This document shows positions 7,187 to 13,977 of a DNA stretch of 13,977 bases, piece by piece. Source of the stretch: an uncultured Pseudomonadota bacterium (lineage in GTDB: Bacteria; Pseudomonadota; Gammaproteobacteria; Burkholderiales; Rhodocyclaceae); contig CAJAHZ010000424.1 of the NCBI GenBank assembly GCA_903939665.1, positions 1 to 13,977 on the forward strand, written 5' to 3'. The notes beneath the pieces were generated by a model. That model was not told where the DNA came from and did no database searches. It was given only the letters and a program-made list of their open reading frames with translations. How positions within the stretch are numbered: the stretch's first letter is position 1; every line of letters begins with the position of its first letter. The translations under genes and the position numbers were made by a program.

Positions 7187-7846
7187 ATGACAAACACACT
7201 GCCCGCACTGAATTTCCTCGAAGCCCGCGTGCTTGGCGTGCTGGTCGAAAAGGAAAAGACGACCCCCGATGGCTACCCCCTGACCCTGAACAGCCTGACT
7301 GCCGGCTGCAACCAAAAATCATCACGCGACCCGGTGATCAGCGTCGGCGAATCCGAGGTGCAGGCAGCGCTTGAGTCCTTACGCGGGCGAACGCTGATAC
7401 TGGAGACCTACGGCGCTTCCGGCCGGGTGTTGCGTTACGCGCACAACTTCAGCAAGGTCTACGGTTTGCCGCAGGCCAGTGTGGCGCTGCTCGCCATGCT
7501 CTCCCTGCGCGGCGCACAAACCATCAGCGAACTGCGCGCCAACTGTGAGCGGCTGTACCACTTTGACGATGCCTCTTCGGTCGAAGCCTATCTGGAAGAA
7601 CTGGCGCAGCGCAGCAATGGTGCGCTGGTGGTGAAGCTGCCCAAGCAGTCTGGATCACGCGAACATCGCTGGGTGCATCTGCTGTGCGGCGAGGCCGCCA
7701 TGCCGGTCGACACGGGCGATGCCGGTCATCGGGGCACGGCGAGTCGTTCTGAACTGGAAGAGCGCGTTGCCCAACTGGAGGAAAAAGTCGCCGAACTGCA
7801 GGCTGCGGTCAGCCAGATCGTCGGCTGCCCTACCACCCTGCAGTAA
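7187..7846 (+). CDS. yceH: YceH family protein (DUF480), winged-helix fold
   Basis: A 219-residue protein matching the conserved YceH/DUF480 family (E. coli YceH is about 215 residues). Family hallmarks seen near the N-terminus are LNFLEARVLGVLVEKEKTTPDGYPLTLNSL, continuing to a TAGCNQKSSRDPV segment (38-50). The remainder has two winged-helix-like halves, with RYAHNFSKVYGL (83-94) and LLAMLSLRGAQTISELR (101-117). Residues about 187-212 (SRSELEERVAQLEEKVAELQ) form a heptad-rich coiled coil that probably mediates self-association. The molecular function of the family is not established; a DNA-binding or regulatory role is suggested only by fold. The start at ATG 7187 is favoured because AGAAGGA lies 6 bases upstream and the family N-terminus begins there. 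The same open frame reaches back to 6974, but those codons lie within the divergent gene and the intergenic region. The 3' end overlaps the converging Nudix gene by 17 bases. Confidence 0.92.
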   Translation: MTNTLPALNFLEARVLGVLVEKEKTTPDGYPLTLNSLTAGCNQKSSRDPVISVGESEVQAALESLRGRTLILETYGASGRVLRYAHNFSKVYGLPQASVALLAMLSLRGAQTISELRANCERLYHFDDASSVEAYLEELAQRSNGALVVKLPKQSGSREHRWVHLLCGEAAMPVDTGDAGHRGTASRSELEERVAQLEEKVAELQAAVSQIVGCPTTLQ

Positions 7847-8390
7847 TCACCTTCCCGGCCCAGAACAGGGCAGTGATGGTCTTGGCGTCGGTAATTTCGC
7901 CGCTGCGCACCGCCGCAACGGCTTCTTCCAGTGACAGACTCAAAACATCAAGAAACTCGCCGTGGTCGAGTTGCGGCGCGGATTCGCGTGTCAAACCACG
8001 CGCCAGGAATATCTCGATGCGCTCGTCTGAATAGCCGATGCACGGGTGCATGACGCCAAGGTAGCGCCAATCGCTTGCGCTATGCCCGGTTTCTTCGAGC
8101 AACTCACGGGTGGCCGTAGCCAGTATCTCTTCACCGGCGTCGATCTTGCCCGCCGGCAACTCAAGAAAGGCGCTGCGTAGCGGATAGCGGTACTGGCGTT
8201 CAAAAAGTAGCCGGCCATCGTCCTGCTCGGCGATGATCACGACAGCGCCCGGATGCACCACGTATTCCCGGACCCCTTCATTACCATCCGGAAAGCTCAC
8301 CCGGTCGCGGCGCACGTCGAGCAATACGCCCTTGAAGACCTGCGTGCTGTCGAGTTGTTGTTCGTGGAGGTGACGGTGATCATCGGTCAT
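7830..8390 (-). CDS. Nudix hydrolase, ADP-ribose pyrophosphatase-like
   Basis: A 186-residue cytoplasmic Nudix hydrolase. The Nudix box is complete at residues 81-103: G81, E87, R95-E96, E99-E100, G102, that is GKIDAGEE...RELLEETGH. The sequence before it (REYVVHPGAVVIIAEQDDGR, LLFERQYRYP, FLELPAGK) is characteristic of the ADP-ribose diphosphatase (NudF-like) group. That group hydrolyses ADP-ribose to AMP and ribose 5-phosphate. After the box comes MHPCIGYSDE, where many ADP-ribose pyrophosphatases have YPSPGFSDE; the second proline, often used as diagnostic, is Ile here, so substrate assignment stays tentative. The start at ATG 8390 follows GGAAG at 7-base spacing. A TTG six bases further upstream is possible but unneeded. 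The gene lies just beyond the nuo terminator on the same strand, so it needs either read-through or a promoter within about 60 bases. Its 3' end overlaps yceH tail-to-tail by 17 bases. Confidence 0.9.
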   Translation of the reverse strand: MTDDHRHLHEQQLDSTQVFKGVLLDVRRDRVSFPDGNEGVREYVVHPGAVVIIAEQDDGRLLFERQYRYPLRSAFLELPAGKIDAGEEILATATRELLEETGHSASDWRYLGVMHPCIGYSDERIEIFLARGLTRESAPQLDHGEFLDVLSLSLEEAVAAVRSGEITDAKTITALFWAGKVITAGW

Positions 8391-8406
8391 GGGCAATCTT
8401 CCAGCA

Positions 8407-8433
8407 AAAACGCCCCGACTGGCGGGGCGTTTT
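8407..8433 (-). terminator. Intrinsic terminator of the nuo operon
   Basis: A perfect 11-bp stem, AAAACGCCCCG (8407-8417) and CGGGGCGTTTT (8423-8433), with a 5-base loop ACTGG. On the minus strand the GC-rich stem runs into TTTTTGC, a classic intrinsic terminator 16 bases after the nuoN stop. The structure is symmetric, so it could also stop rightward transcripts. Confidence 0.88.
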
Positions 8434-8449
8434 ATGAATCAGATTTCGC

Positions 8450-10033
8450 TCAGAGCGAACGCAATAACGAATAGGCGCAGATCGACATCAATGCCTGCGG
8501 GAAGATCCCGAGCAGCGCGACCGCCAGACCGTTAGCCGACATCAGCAGTTTCATGTCAAACGGCGCCTGAATCGGCGTCATGTCCTTGGGCGGATCGAAG
8601 TACATCAGCTTGACGATGCGCAGGTAGTAGAAGGCGCCAATCAACGAGAAGAACACGGCAGCAAGCGCCAGCCACAGGTAGCCCGCAGCAACGACCGCCT
8701 GCAGCACCGAGAACTTGGCGAAGAAGCCCACGAAGAACGGCACGCCGGCCATCGAGAACATCATCATCATCATGACCGCAGCGAACCATGGGCTGCGCTT
8801 GTTCAGTCCCTTGAAATCGTCCAGCTCGTCGGACTCGAAACCGGCACGCGCCAGCAGCAGAATCATGCCGAAAGTGCCGACGCTGGTCAGGGCGTAGGTA
8901 ATGACATAAAACATCGAAGAACTGTAGGCATTGAGTGCAAAACGCGCATCGCCACCAACGACGCCGGTGACCAGCCCGAGCAGCATGAAGCCCATGTGCG
9001 AGATAGCCGAGTAGGCCAGCATGCGCTTGAGATTGGTTTGCGCGATGGCCGCAAGGTTGCCGATTGCCATCGACAGCACGGAGAGGATGATCAGCATCAT
9101 CTGCCAGTCCTGCGCCATGACGATCAGCCCATTGACCAGCATACGAATGACGATCGCAAAAGCTGCAAGCTTCGGGGCGGAGGCGATGAAGAGCGTCACG
9201 GCAGTCGGCGCACCGTGGTAAACGTCCGGAATCCACATGTGGAACGGGACAACGCCGAGCTTGAAGGCGATACCAGAAACCAGGAAAACCAGACCGAAGA
9301 TCAGGATCGTCTTGTTCGCCTGCCCCATGTAGAGGCGTTCGGCAACGCCCGTGATTTCAAGCGTGCCGGTTGCGCCGTAGATCATCGACATGCCGTAAAG
9401 CAGAAGACCCGAGGCCAGCGCGCCGAGGACGAAATACTTCATCGCCGCTTCGGTTGCCGTCACCGAATCGCGATTCAGCGCGACCATCGCGTAAAGCGAC
9501 AGCGAAAGGAGTTCGAGACCGATATAGATGGTCAGGAAGTGATTGGCAGAAATCATCACCATCATGCCCAGCGTGGCAAACAGCGAGAGCGTGTAGAACT
9601 CGGCCTTGGCCATTTGCGGGCGGTCCAGCACGTAGCTGCGCGAGTAGAGCATGACGACGAAGACGGTGAAATAGAGGGTCAGCTTCAACACGCTGCCCAT
9701 CAGGTCGGCAACGTACATGCTGCTGAAGGTATAGGTGATCTCCTCCCCGGTACGGATGCCAAACACCTCGACAATGCGCGGCGTGAGGTCAGCCGATGCA
9801 TCGGGGCCGAGCAAAACAGCGATGACGATCGAGAGCAGGCCGGCGCTCGTCAAAACCGTGACTGCGGCGGTCCCGACCAGGGTTATCTGCGTCAGCGCGA
9901 AGGTCAGTGCCCGGGTTTTTTCCTTGACGAAGAGATCGACCATCATGATGACGCAGGCCATCGTGAGCAGGAATATCTCCGCGCTCGCAGGGGACAGGTT
10001 GGGCAAAACGAATTGCATTTCGGCAAGAGTCAT
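8450..10033 (-). CDS. nuoN: NADH-quinone oxidoreductase subunit N
   Basis: A 527-residue antiporter-like subunit of complex I, an integral membrane protein taking part in proton translocation. It is recognised by ISANHFLTIYIGLELLSLSL, TEAAMKYFVLGALASG, FKLGVVPFHMWIPDVYHGAPT and QTNLKRMLAYSAISHMGFM. Conserved charged residues in the membrane are E174, K199, K258 and K288. They correspond to E133, K158, K217 and K247 of the E. coli subunit, all offset by 41, so nearly all the extra length (E. coli has about 485 residues) sits in the first 130 residues. Within that part, residues about 62-97 look like an added loop. The start at ATG 10033 leaves 12 bases after the nuoM stop; its ribosome-binding site is weak (TTGGTAA). 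An in-frame TTG at 10045 would directly abut nuoM, and M6 of the protein (MQFVLPN) is another option. Last nuo gene, followed by the terminator. Confidence 0.95.
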   Translation of the reverse strand: MTLAEMQFVLPNLSPASAEIFLLTMACVIMMVDLFVKEKTRALTFALTQITLVGTAAVTVLTSAGLLSIVIAVLLGPDASADLTPRIVEVFGIRTGEEITYTFSSMYVADLMGSVLKLTLYFTVFVVMLYSRSYVLDRPQMAKAEFYTLSLFATLGMMVMISANHFLTIYIGLELLSLSLYAMVALNRDSVTATEAAMKYFVLGALASGLLLYGMSMIYGATGTLEITGVAERLYMGQANKTILIFGLVFLVSGIAFKLGVVPFHMWIPDVYHGAPTAVTLFIASAPKLAAFAIVIRMLVNGLIVMAQDWQMMLIILSVLSMAIGNLAAIAQTNLKRMLAYSAISHMGFMLLGLVTGVVGGDARFALNAYSSSMFYVITYALTSVGTFGMILLLARAGFESDELDDFKGLNKRSPWFAAVMMMMMFSMAGVPFFVGFFAKFSVLQAVVAAGYLWLALAAVFFSLIGAFYYLRIVKLMYFDPPKDMTPIQAPFDMKLLMSANGLAVALLGIFPQALMSICAYSLLRSL

Positions 10034-10045
10034 AGCGGTTACCAA

Positions 10046-11530
10046 TTATTGGATCTTGCTGACGGCGACGTGACGCAGCAGTTCATTGACCGAGCTGTGC
10101 ATCACATCGGTAAAGGGCAAGGGGTACACGCCCATGACCATCGTGCCGATTGCCAGCAGCGTCAGAATCAGGAATTCACGGCCGTTGATGTCGGTCATTT
10201 CGGCCACATGGTGATTGCCCACCGAGCCGAAGACGACGCGCTTGTACATCCACAGCGTGTAGGCCGCGCCAACGATCATCGTCGAAGCTGCAGCAAAAGC
10301 CACCCAGAAGTTGAACTTGACGGCACCAAGAATAATCATGAATTCGCCGACAAAACCCGAGGTCGCCGGCAGGCCGGCGTTGGCCATACCGAACAACATG
10401 AAGAACGCGGCGAATTTCGGCATCTTGTTGACTACACCGCCGTAATCAGCGATCTGACGCGAATGGACACGATCGTACATGACGCCGATGCTGAAGAACA
10501 TTGCGCCCGATACGAAGCCGTGCGAGACCATCTGCACCAGCGCGCCTTCAATGCCGATGGCGCTGAACATGAAGAAACCGAGCGTCACGAAGCCCATGTG
10601 GGCAATTGATGAGTAGGCCACCAGCTTCTTCATGTCTTCCTGAGCCAGGGCGACGAAACCGATGTAGACAATGGCGATCAGCGACAGGGCAACCACCAGT
10701 CCGGCCAATTCATGCGACGCGTCGGGCGCAATCGGCAGCGAAAACCGCAGAAAACCGTAGGCGCCAAGCTTCAGCGCGATGGCCGCCAGCACGATGGATC
10801 CACCCGTCGGCGCCTGCACGTGGGCATCCGGCAACCAGGTATGCACCGGCCACATCGGCACTTTGACCGCAAAGGCGACGAGAAAGGCGAGGAACAGCCA
10901 TTTCTGGGCGGTCAGCGTCAGCGGCAGTTGCTGCCAGTCGAGGATCGAAAAGCTGCCGCCGGACTGCACGAAAAGGTAGAGCTGCGCGATCAGGAAGAGC
11001 AGGGAACCGGCCAGCGTGAACAAGAAGAACTTGAATGCCGCATAGACGCGATTGTCGCCACCCCAGACACCGATGATCAGAAACAGCGGAATCAGCGAGG
11101 CTTCAAAGAAGACATAGAACAGCATGCCGTCGAGCGCGCAGAAGATGCCGTTGAGCAGACCTGACATGATCAGGAAAGCGGCGTTGTACTGTGCCACCTT
11201 GCTGGTGATGACCTGCCAGCCCGCGAGGACGACGATGACGGTGATGAAGCTGTTGAGGATGACAAACAGCATCGAGATGCCATCCACACCCAGGTGGTAG
11301 TTGATGTTGAAGCGCGGAATCCACTGCGCCAGCTCAACAAACTGCATGGCCGGTGTCGTAAGGTCAAAGCCGGTGTATAGCGGAATCGTGACCAGCAGAC
11401 CAACGACCGCGCCGAGTAAAGCCAGCATTCGGGCGAGCGGCGCATTGCGATCGGACCCAGTAGCCAGCACAGTAAAACCGGCAAGGATCGGAACCCAGAT
11501 GGCGAGGGAGAGGAGCGGCGTACCTGACAT
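10046..11530 (-). CDS. nuoM: NADH-quinone oxidoreductase subunit M
   Basis: A 494-residue antiporter-like membrane subunit of complex I, forming one of the proton channels of the membrane arm. Recognised by FNINYHLGVDGISMLFVILN, FYVFFEASLIPLFLIIG, AVKVPMWPVHTWLPDAHVQAPT, LAQEDMKKLVAYSSIAHMGF and GLPATSGFVGEF. The channel residues E143, K223 and K254 match E144, K234 and K265 of the E. coli subunit, and H230 lies in the conserved VHTWLPDAH motif. The length is close to the family norm (about 500 residues). ATG 11530 is preceded by GGGAACGAT, a fair ribosome-binding site. It lies 23 bases after the nuoL stop and 12 bases before nuoN, in one operon. Nothing unusual is seen. Confidence 0.97.
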   Translation of the reverse strand: MSGTPLLSLAIWVPILAGFTVLATGSDRNAPLARMLALLGAVVGLLVTIPLYTGFDLTTPAMQFVELAQWIPRFNINYHLGVDGISMLFVILNSFITVIVVLAGWQVITSKVAQYNAAFLIMSGLLNGIFCALDGMLFYVFFEASLIPLFLIIGVWGGDNRVYAAFKFFLFTLAGSLLFLIAQLYLFVQSGGSFSILDWQQLPLTLTAQKWLFLAFLVAFAVKVPMWPVHTWLPDAHVQAPTGGSIVLAAIALKLGAYGFLRFSLPIAPDASHELAGLVVALSLIAIVYIGFVALAQEDMKKLVAYSSIAHMGFVTLGFFMFSAIGIEGALVQMVSHGFVSGAMFFSIGVMYDRVHSRQIADYGGVVNKMPKFAAFFMLFGMANAGLPATSGFVGEFMIILGAVKFNFWVAFAAASTMIVGAAYTLWMYKRVVFGSVGNHHVAEMTDINGREFLILTLLAIGTMVMGVYPLPFTDVMHSSVNELLRHVAVSKIQ

Positions 11531-11553
11531 ATCGTTCCCAGTCTTTTTCTAGC

Positions 11554-13641
11554 TCAGACGCGCCCGACCCAGAGGGTCAGCAGCACGAAGACGCCGATAA
11601 TCATCGTAAAGGCGTAGTGATAGATGTGGCCGGACTGGAAGAAGCGAACCACGGTCGCTATCCAGCCGACCAGGCGGGTCGAACCGTTGACGATGAGACC
11701 GTCAATCACGGCAACGTCGCCGCCCTTCCAGAGGCCCTTGCCGAGCAAACGCGCGCCACCGGCGAAGACCACATCATTGAACTTGTCGAAGTAATACTTG
11801 TTTTCGAGCAGCGTGTAGATCGGCTCAACGCGTGCCTTGATCGCCGCAGGAATGTCCGGGCGCTTGATATAGAAGAACCACGACAGCGCCACACCGGAGA
11901 AGGCAAGCCAGAAGACCGCGGTAGTAACAGAGTGCAAAGCCATCGCGACTGCACCATGGAAATGGTGGTGCAACTCCTCCATAACCGGATGTGCTTCGGC
12001 ATTGACGAAAATAGCGTCCTTGAAGTAATCGCCGAACAGCATCGGCTCGATACCGATATAGCCGATGATCACCGATGGAATGGCCAGCATGACAAGCGGC
12101 AGGGTAACGACCCATGGCGTCTCATGCGGCTTCTGTCCAGGGGCAAGACCATGGTGTTCTTCGTGCACTTCGTCAGCGCCATGATGGTCGTCGCCGTGCG
12201 CTGCGTGGTCGTCGCTTGCCGCATGGTCATCGTGTTTGGCGTGCGCGTCGTGACCGTGCGTATCGTGCGCCTTGCCGAAACGTTCTTCGCCGTGGAAGAC
12301 GAGGAAGTACATGCGGAACGAGTAGAAGGCGGTGATGAAGACACCGGCCAGGACGGCGAAGTAGGCAAATCCGGAGCCGGGAATATGCGATAACTGCACG
12401 GCTTCGATGATCGAGTCCTTCGAGTAGAAACCGGCGAAGAACGGCGTGCCGATCAATGCCAGCGAGCCGATCAACGAGGTGATCCAGGTAATCGGCATGT
12501 ACTTGCGCAGGCCGCCCATGTTGCGAATGTCCTGATCATGGTGCATGCCGATGATCACCGAGCCGGCGCCAAGGAACAGCAGCGCCTTGAAGAACGCATG
12601 CGTCATCAGGTGGAAGATCGCCACCGAGTAGGCCGAGGCGCCGAGCGCAACGGTCATGTAGCCGAGTTGCGACAGTGTCGAGTAAGCGACGACGCGCTTG
12701 ATATCGTTCTGGATGATGCCGAGGAAACCCATGAACAGCGCGGTGATCGCACCGATGACAATGACGAAGGACAGCGCCGTATCGGACAACTCAAACAGCG
12801 GCGACATGCGCGCCACCATGAAGATGCCGGCAGTGACCATCGTTGCGGCATGGATCAGTGCCGAGATCGGCGTCGGGCCTTCCATCGAATCGGGCAGCCA
12901 GACGTGGAGCGGAACCTGCGCCGATTTGCCCATGGCGCCGATGAACAGCAGGATACAGGTGGCCGTCATCAGAGAGACGGAACTACCGGCGCCAAACAGC
13001 GGAATGGTCACGTCGGCAAACGACTTTGCCTTGTCAAAAACGATGTTGTAGTCGAGCGTTCCGAAGTGGGCCAGCACCAGACCGATGCCCAGGATAAAGC
13101 CGAAGTCGCCGACGCGATTGACCAGGAAGGCCTTCATGTTGGCGAAGATCGCCGTCGGACGGGTGTACCAGAAACCGATCAGCAGATAGGAAACCAGGCC
13201 CACCGCTTCCCATCCGAAAAAGAGTTGCATGAAGTTGTTGCTCATCACCAGCATCAGCATCGAGAAGGTGAACAGCGAGATGTAGCTGAAGAAGCGGTTA
13301 TAGCCCGGATCTTCCTGCATATAGCCAATGGTGTAGATATGCACCATCAGCGACACGAAAGTGACGACCAGCATCATCGTCACCGTCAGCTGATCAATCA
13401 GGAAACCCACCTGGAACTTGTAGTCACCGGTGGTCATCCACTGATAAACCGTGCCATTGAAGGTGTTGCCGGCCATCACGTCCTTGAAGATGACGCAGGA
13501 AAGGGCGAAAGCGATAGCCACGCCGAGAATCGTCGCGGTATGTGCCACCCAGCGTGGAATCACGCGGCAGAACAATCCGGCGATGACTGCACCGGCCAGC
13601 GGCGCCAGCGGCACCAGGAGATAAATGCTCTTCATGTCCAT
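11554..13641 (-). CDS. nuoL: NADH-quinone oxidoreductase subunit L
   Basis: A 695-residue subunit, the most distal antiporter-like protein of complex I, carrying the long lateral helix along the membrane arm. Recognised by FFGWEAVGLVSYLLIGFW, GAMGKSAQVPLHVWLPDSMEGPTP, SALIHAATMVTAG and TPFFAGFYSKDSI. Key charged residues seen are E145, K239, H264, K352 and K408. The C-terminal part (LENKYYFDKFNDVVF onward) is the lateral helix and last membrane segment. It is longer than the E. coli protein (613 residues). One contributor is a charged insert at residues 459-506 with 14 His in 48 residues, after YFLVFHGEERFGK and before a TPWVVTLPL membrane helix. ATG 13641 is 6 bases after the nuoK stop, with GAAGGG about 10 bases upstream inside nuoK. 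M3 is a less likely start because of the spacing. Confidence 0.97.
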   Translation of the reverse strand: MDMKSIYLLVPLAPLAGAVIAGLFCRVIPRWVAHTATILGVAIAFALSCVIFKDVMAGNTFNGTVYQWMTTGDYKFQVGFLIDQLTVTMMLVVTFVSLMVHIYTIGYMQEDPGYNRFFSYISLFTFSMLMLVMSNNFMQLFFGWEAVGLVSYLLIGFWYTRPTAIFANMKAFLVNRVGDFGFILGIGLVLAHFGTLDYNIVFDKAKSFADVTIPLFGAGSSVSLMTATCILLFIGAMGKSAQVPLHVWLPDSMEGPTPISALIHAATMVTAGIFMVARMSPLFELSDTALSFVIVIGAITALFMGFLGIIQNDIKRVVAYSTLSQLGYMTVALGASAYSVAIFHLMTHAFFKALLFLGAGSVIIGMHHDQDIRNMGGLRKYMPITWITSLIGSLALIGTPFFAGFYSKDSIIEAVQLSHIPGSGFAYFAVLAGVFITAFYSFRMYFLVFHGEERFGKAHDTHGHDAHAKHDDHAASDDHAAHGDDHHGADEVHEEHHGLAPGQKPHETPWVVTLPLVMLAIPSVIIGYIGIEPMLFGDYFKDAIFVNAEAHPVMEELHHHFHGAVAMALHSVTTAVFWLAFSGVALSWFFYIKRPDIPAAIKARVEPIYTLLENKYYFDKFNDVVFAGGARLLGKGLWKGGDVAVIDGLIVNGSTRLVGWIATVVRFFQSGHIYHYAFTMIIGVFVLLTLWVGRV

Positions 13642-13647
13642 TTTCGC

Positions 13648-13953
13648 TTAACCCTTCAGGCTGTCCAGATCATCCACGTGGATGCTCTTCAGGTTGCGGA
13701 ACAACACGACGAGAATCGCCAGGCCAATCGCCGATTCGGCGGCAGCTACGGTCAGAATGAAGAAAACAAAAATCTGCCCGGCGAGATCATGCATGTAGTG
13801 CGAGAAGGCGATGAAGTTCATATTCACCGCGAGCAGCATCAGTTCGATCGACATCAAGAGGACGATCAGGTTCTTCCGGTTAAGGAAGATGCCCATGACG
13901 CCGATCGCAAACAGGATCGCGCCTAGGATCAAAAAGTGGGACAGTGTAAGCAA
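13648..13953 (-). CDS. nuoK: NADH-quinone oxidoreductase subunit K
   Basis: A 101-residue, three-helix membrane subunit of complex I, homologous to the MrpC antiporter subunit and part of the proton path linking the quinone site to the antiporter-like subunits. It reads MLTLSHFLILGAILFAIGVMG, then NRKNLIVLLMSIELMLLAVN and FFILTVAAAESAIGLAILV. The buried glutamates E37 and E73 match E36 and E72 of E. coli. The length equals the family norm. The start codon is TTG at 13953, preceded by a strong GGGAGG at 4-base spacing. No in-frame ATG gives the expected N-terminus. The remaining 24 bases to the window edge hold this ribosome-binding site. nuoJ is expected next, but cannot be identified in so few bases. 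Confidence 0.95.
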   Translation of the reverse strand: MLTLSHFLILGAILFAIGVMGIFLNRKNLIVLLMSIELMLLAVNMNFIAFSHYMHDLAGQIFVFFILTVAAAESAIGLAILVVLFRNLKSIHVDDLDSLKG

Positions 13954-13977
13954 GGTGCCTCCCTGGTTCCTTCTGCA

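Noticed and set aside
8391..8396. TTG start two codons upstream of the Nudix ATG
   Set aside because: The ATG at 8390 has well-placed GGAAG; the extra two codons add nothing recognisable.
8996..10609. 537-codon plus-strand open frame opposite nuoN and nuoM
   Set aside because: It lies antisense to clear complex I genes; the protein is rich in His, Asp, Glu, Arg and Gln with no domain features, as expected for a shadow of membrane-protein codons in GC-rich DNA.
12170..12270. Repetitive-looking GTG/CGTG-rich stretch that could be taken for a tandem DNA repeat
   Set aside because: It is the coding sequence for the His/Asp/Ala-rich NuoL loop; spacing is irregular and the frame is maintained.
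12538..13926. 462-codon plus-strand open frame opposite nuoL and nuoK
   Set aside because: Same charged, low-complexity shadow composition, no ribosome-binding site, fully covered by well-conserved genes on the other strand.

Overview
The window looks like a chromosomal segment of a betaproteobacterium, most likely a Rhodocyclales relative (Dechloromonas/Azonexus type). The reasons are fairly high GC, a complex I operon with proteobacterial-style NuoK/L/M/N proteins and a His-rich NuoL loop, and several membrane-bound or multidomain signalling proteins, one of them a c-haem sensor. The taxonomic call is inference from protein character, not from a search. I see no RNA genes, insertion sequences, prophage genes or CRISPR arrays.

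Layout. (a) Positions 1-4731, minus strand: a compact signalling operon read right to left. It encodes a 1037-residue sensor kinase with two tandem periplasmic sensor domains, then a 513-residue kinase whose periplasmic domain carries a CxxCH haem-attachment motif, then the first 31 codons of a response regulator that runs off the window's left edge. The genes overlap by 14 and 3 bases, so they are probably translationally coupled. (b) Positions 4732-4948: a divergent promoter region. (c) Positions 4949-5713, plus strand: an AmiD-like N-acetylmuramoyl-L-alanine amidase lipoprotein. (d) Positions 5733-5764: a hairpin between converging genes. (e) Positions 5773-7038, minus strand: a REC-REC-GGDEF diguanylate cyclase whose first receiver lacks the phosphoacceptor Asp. 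(f) Positions 7187-7846, plus strand: a YceH/DUF480 protein, with its 3' end overlapping that of the next gene. (g) Positions 7830-8390, minus strand: an ADP-ribose-pyrophosphatase-like Nudix hydrolase. (h) Positions 8407-8433: a strong symmetric terminator. (i) Positions 8450-13953, minus strand: nuoN, nuoM, nuoL and nuoK, the distal end of a complex I operon entering from the right.

How the genes relate. nuoK-L-M-N encode the proton-pumping membrane arm of NADH:quinone oxidoreductase. The haem-type kinase could report redox or gas state, and the double-sensor kinase extracytoplasmic ligands, both plausibly to the same small response regulator. The cyclase turns a separate two-component input into c-di-GMP. 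AmiD, YceH and the Nudix enzyme are housekeeping or accessory genes with no evident link to each other.

Most genes here are ordinary. The best candidate for something less described is the kinase-kinase-regulator cassette. I did not find a clearly new class of system.
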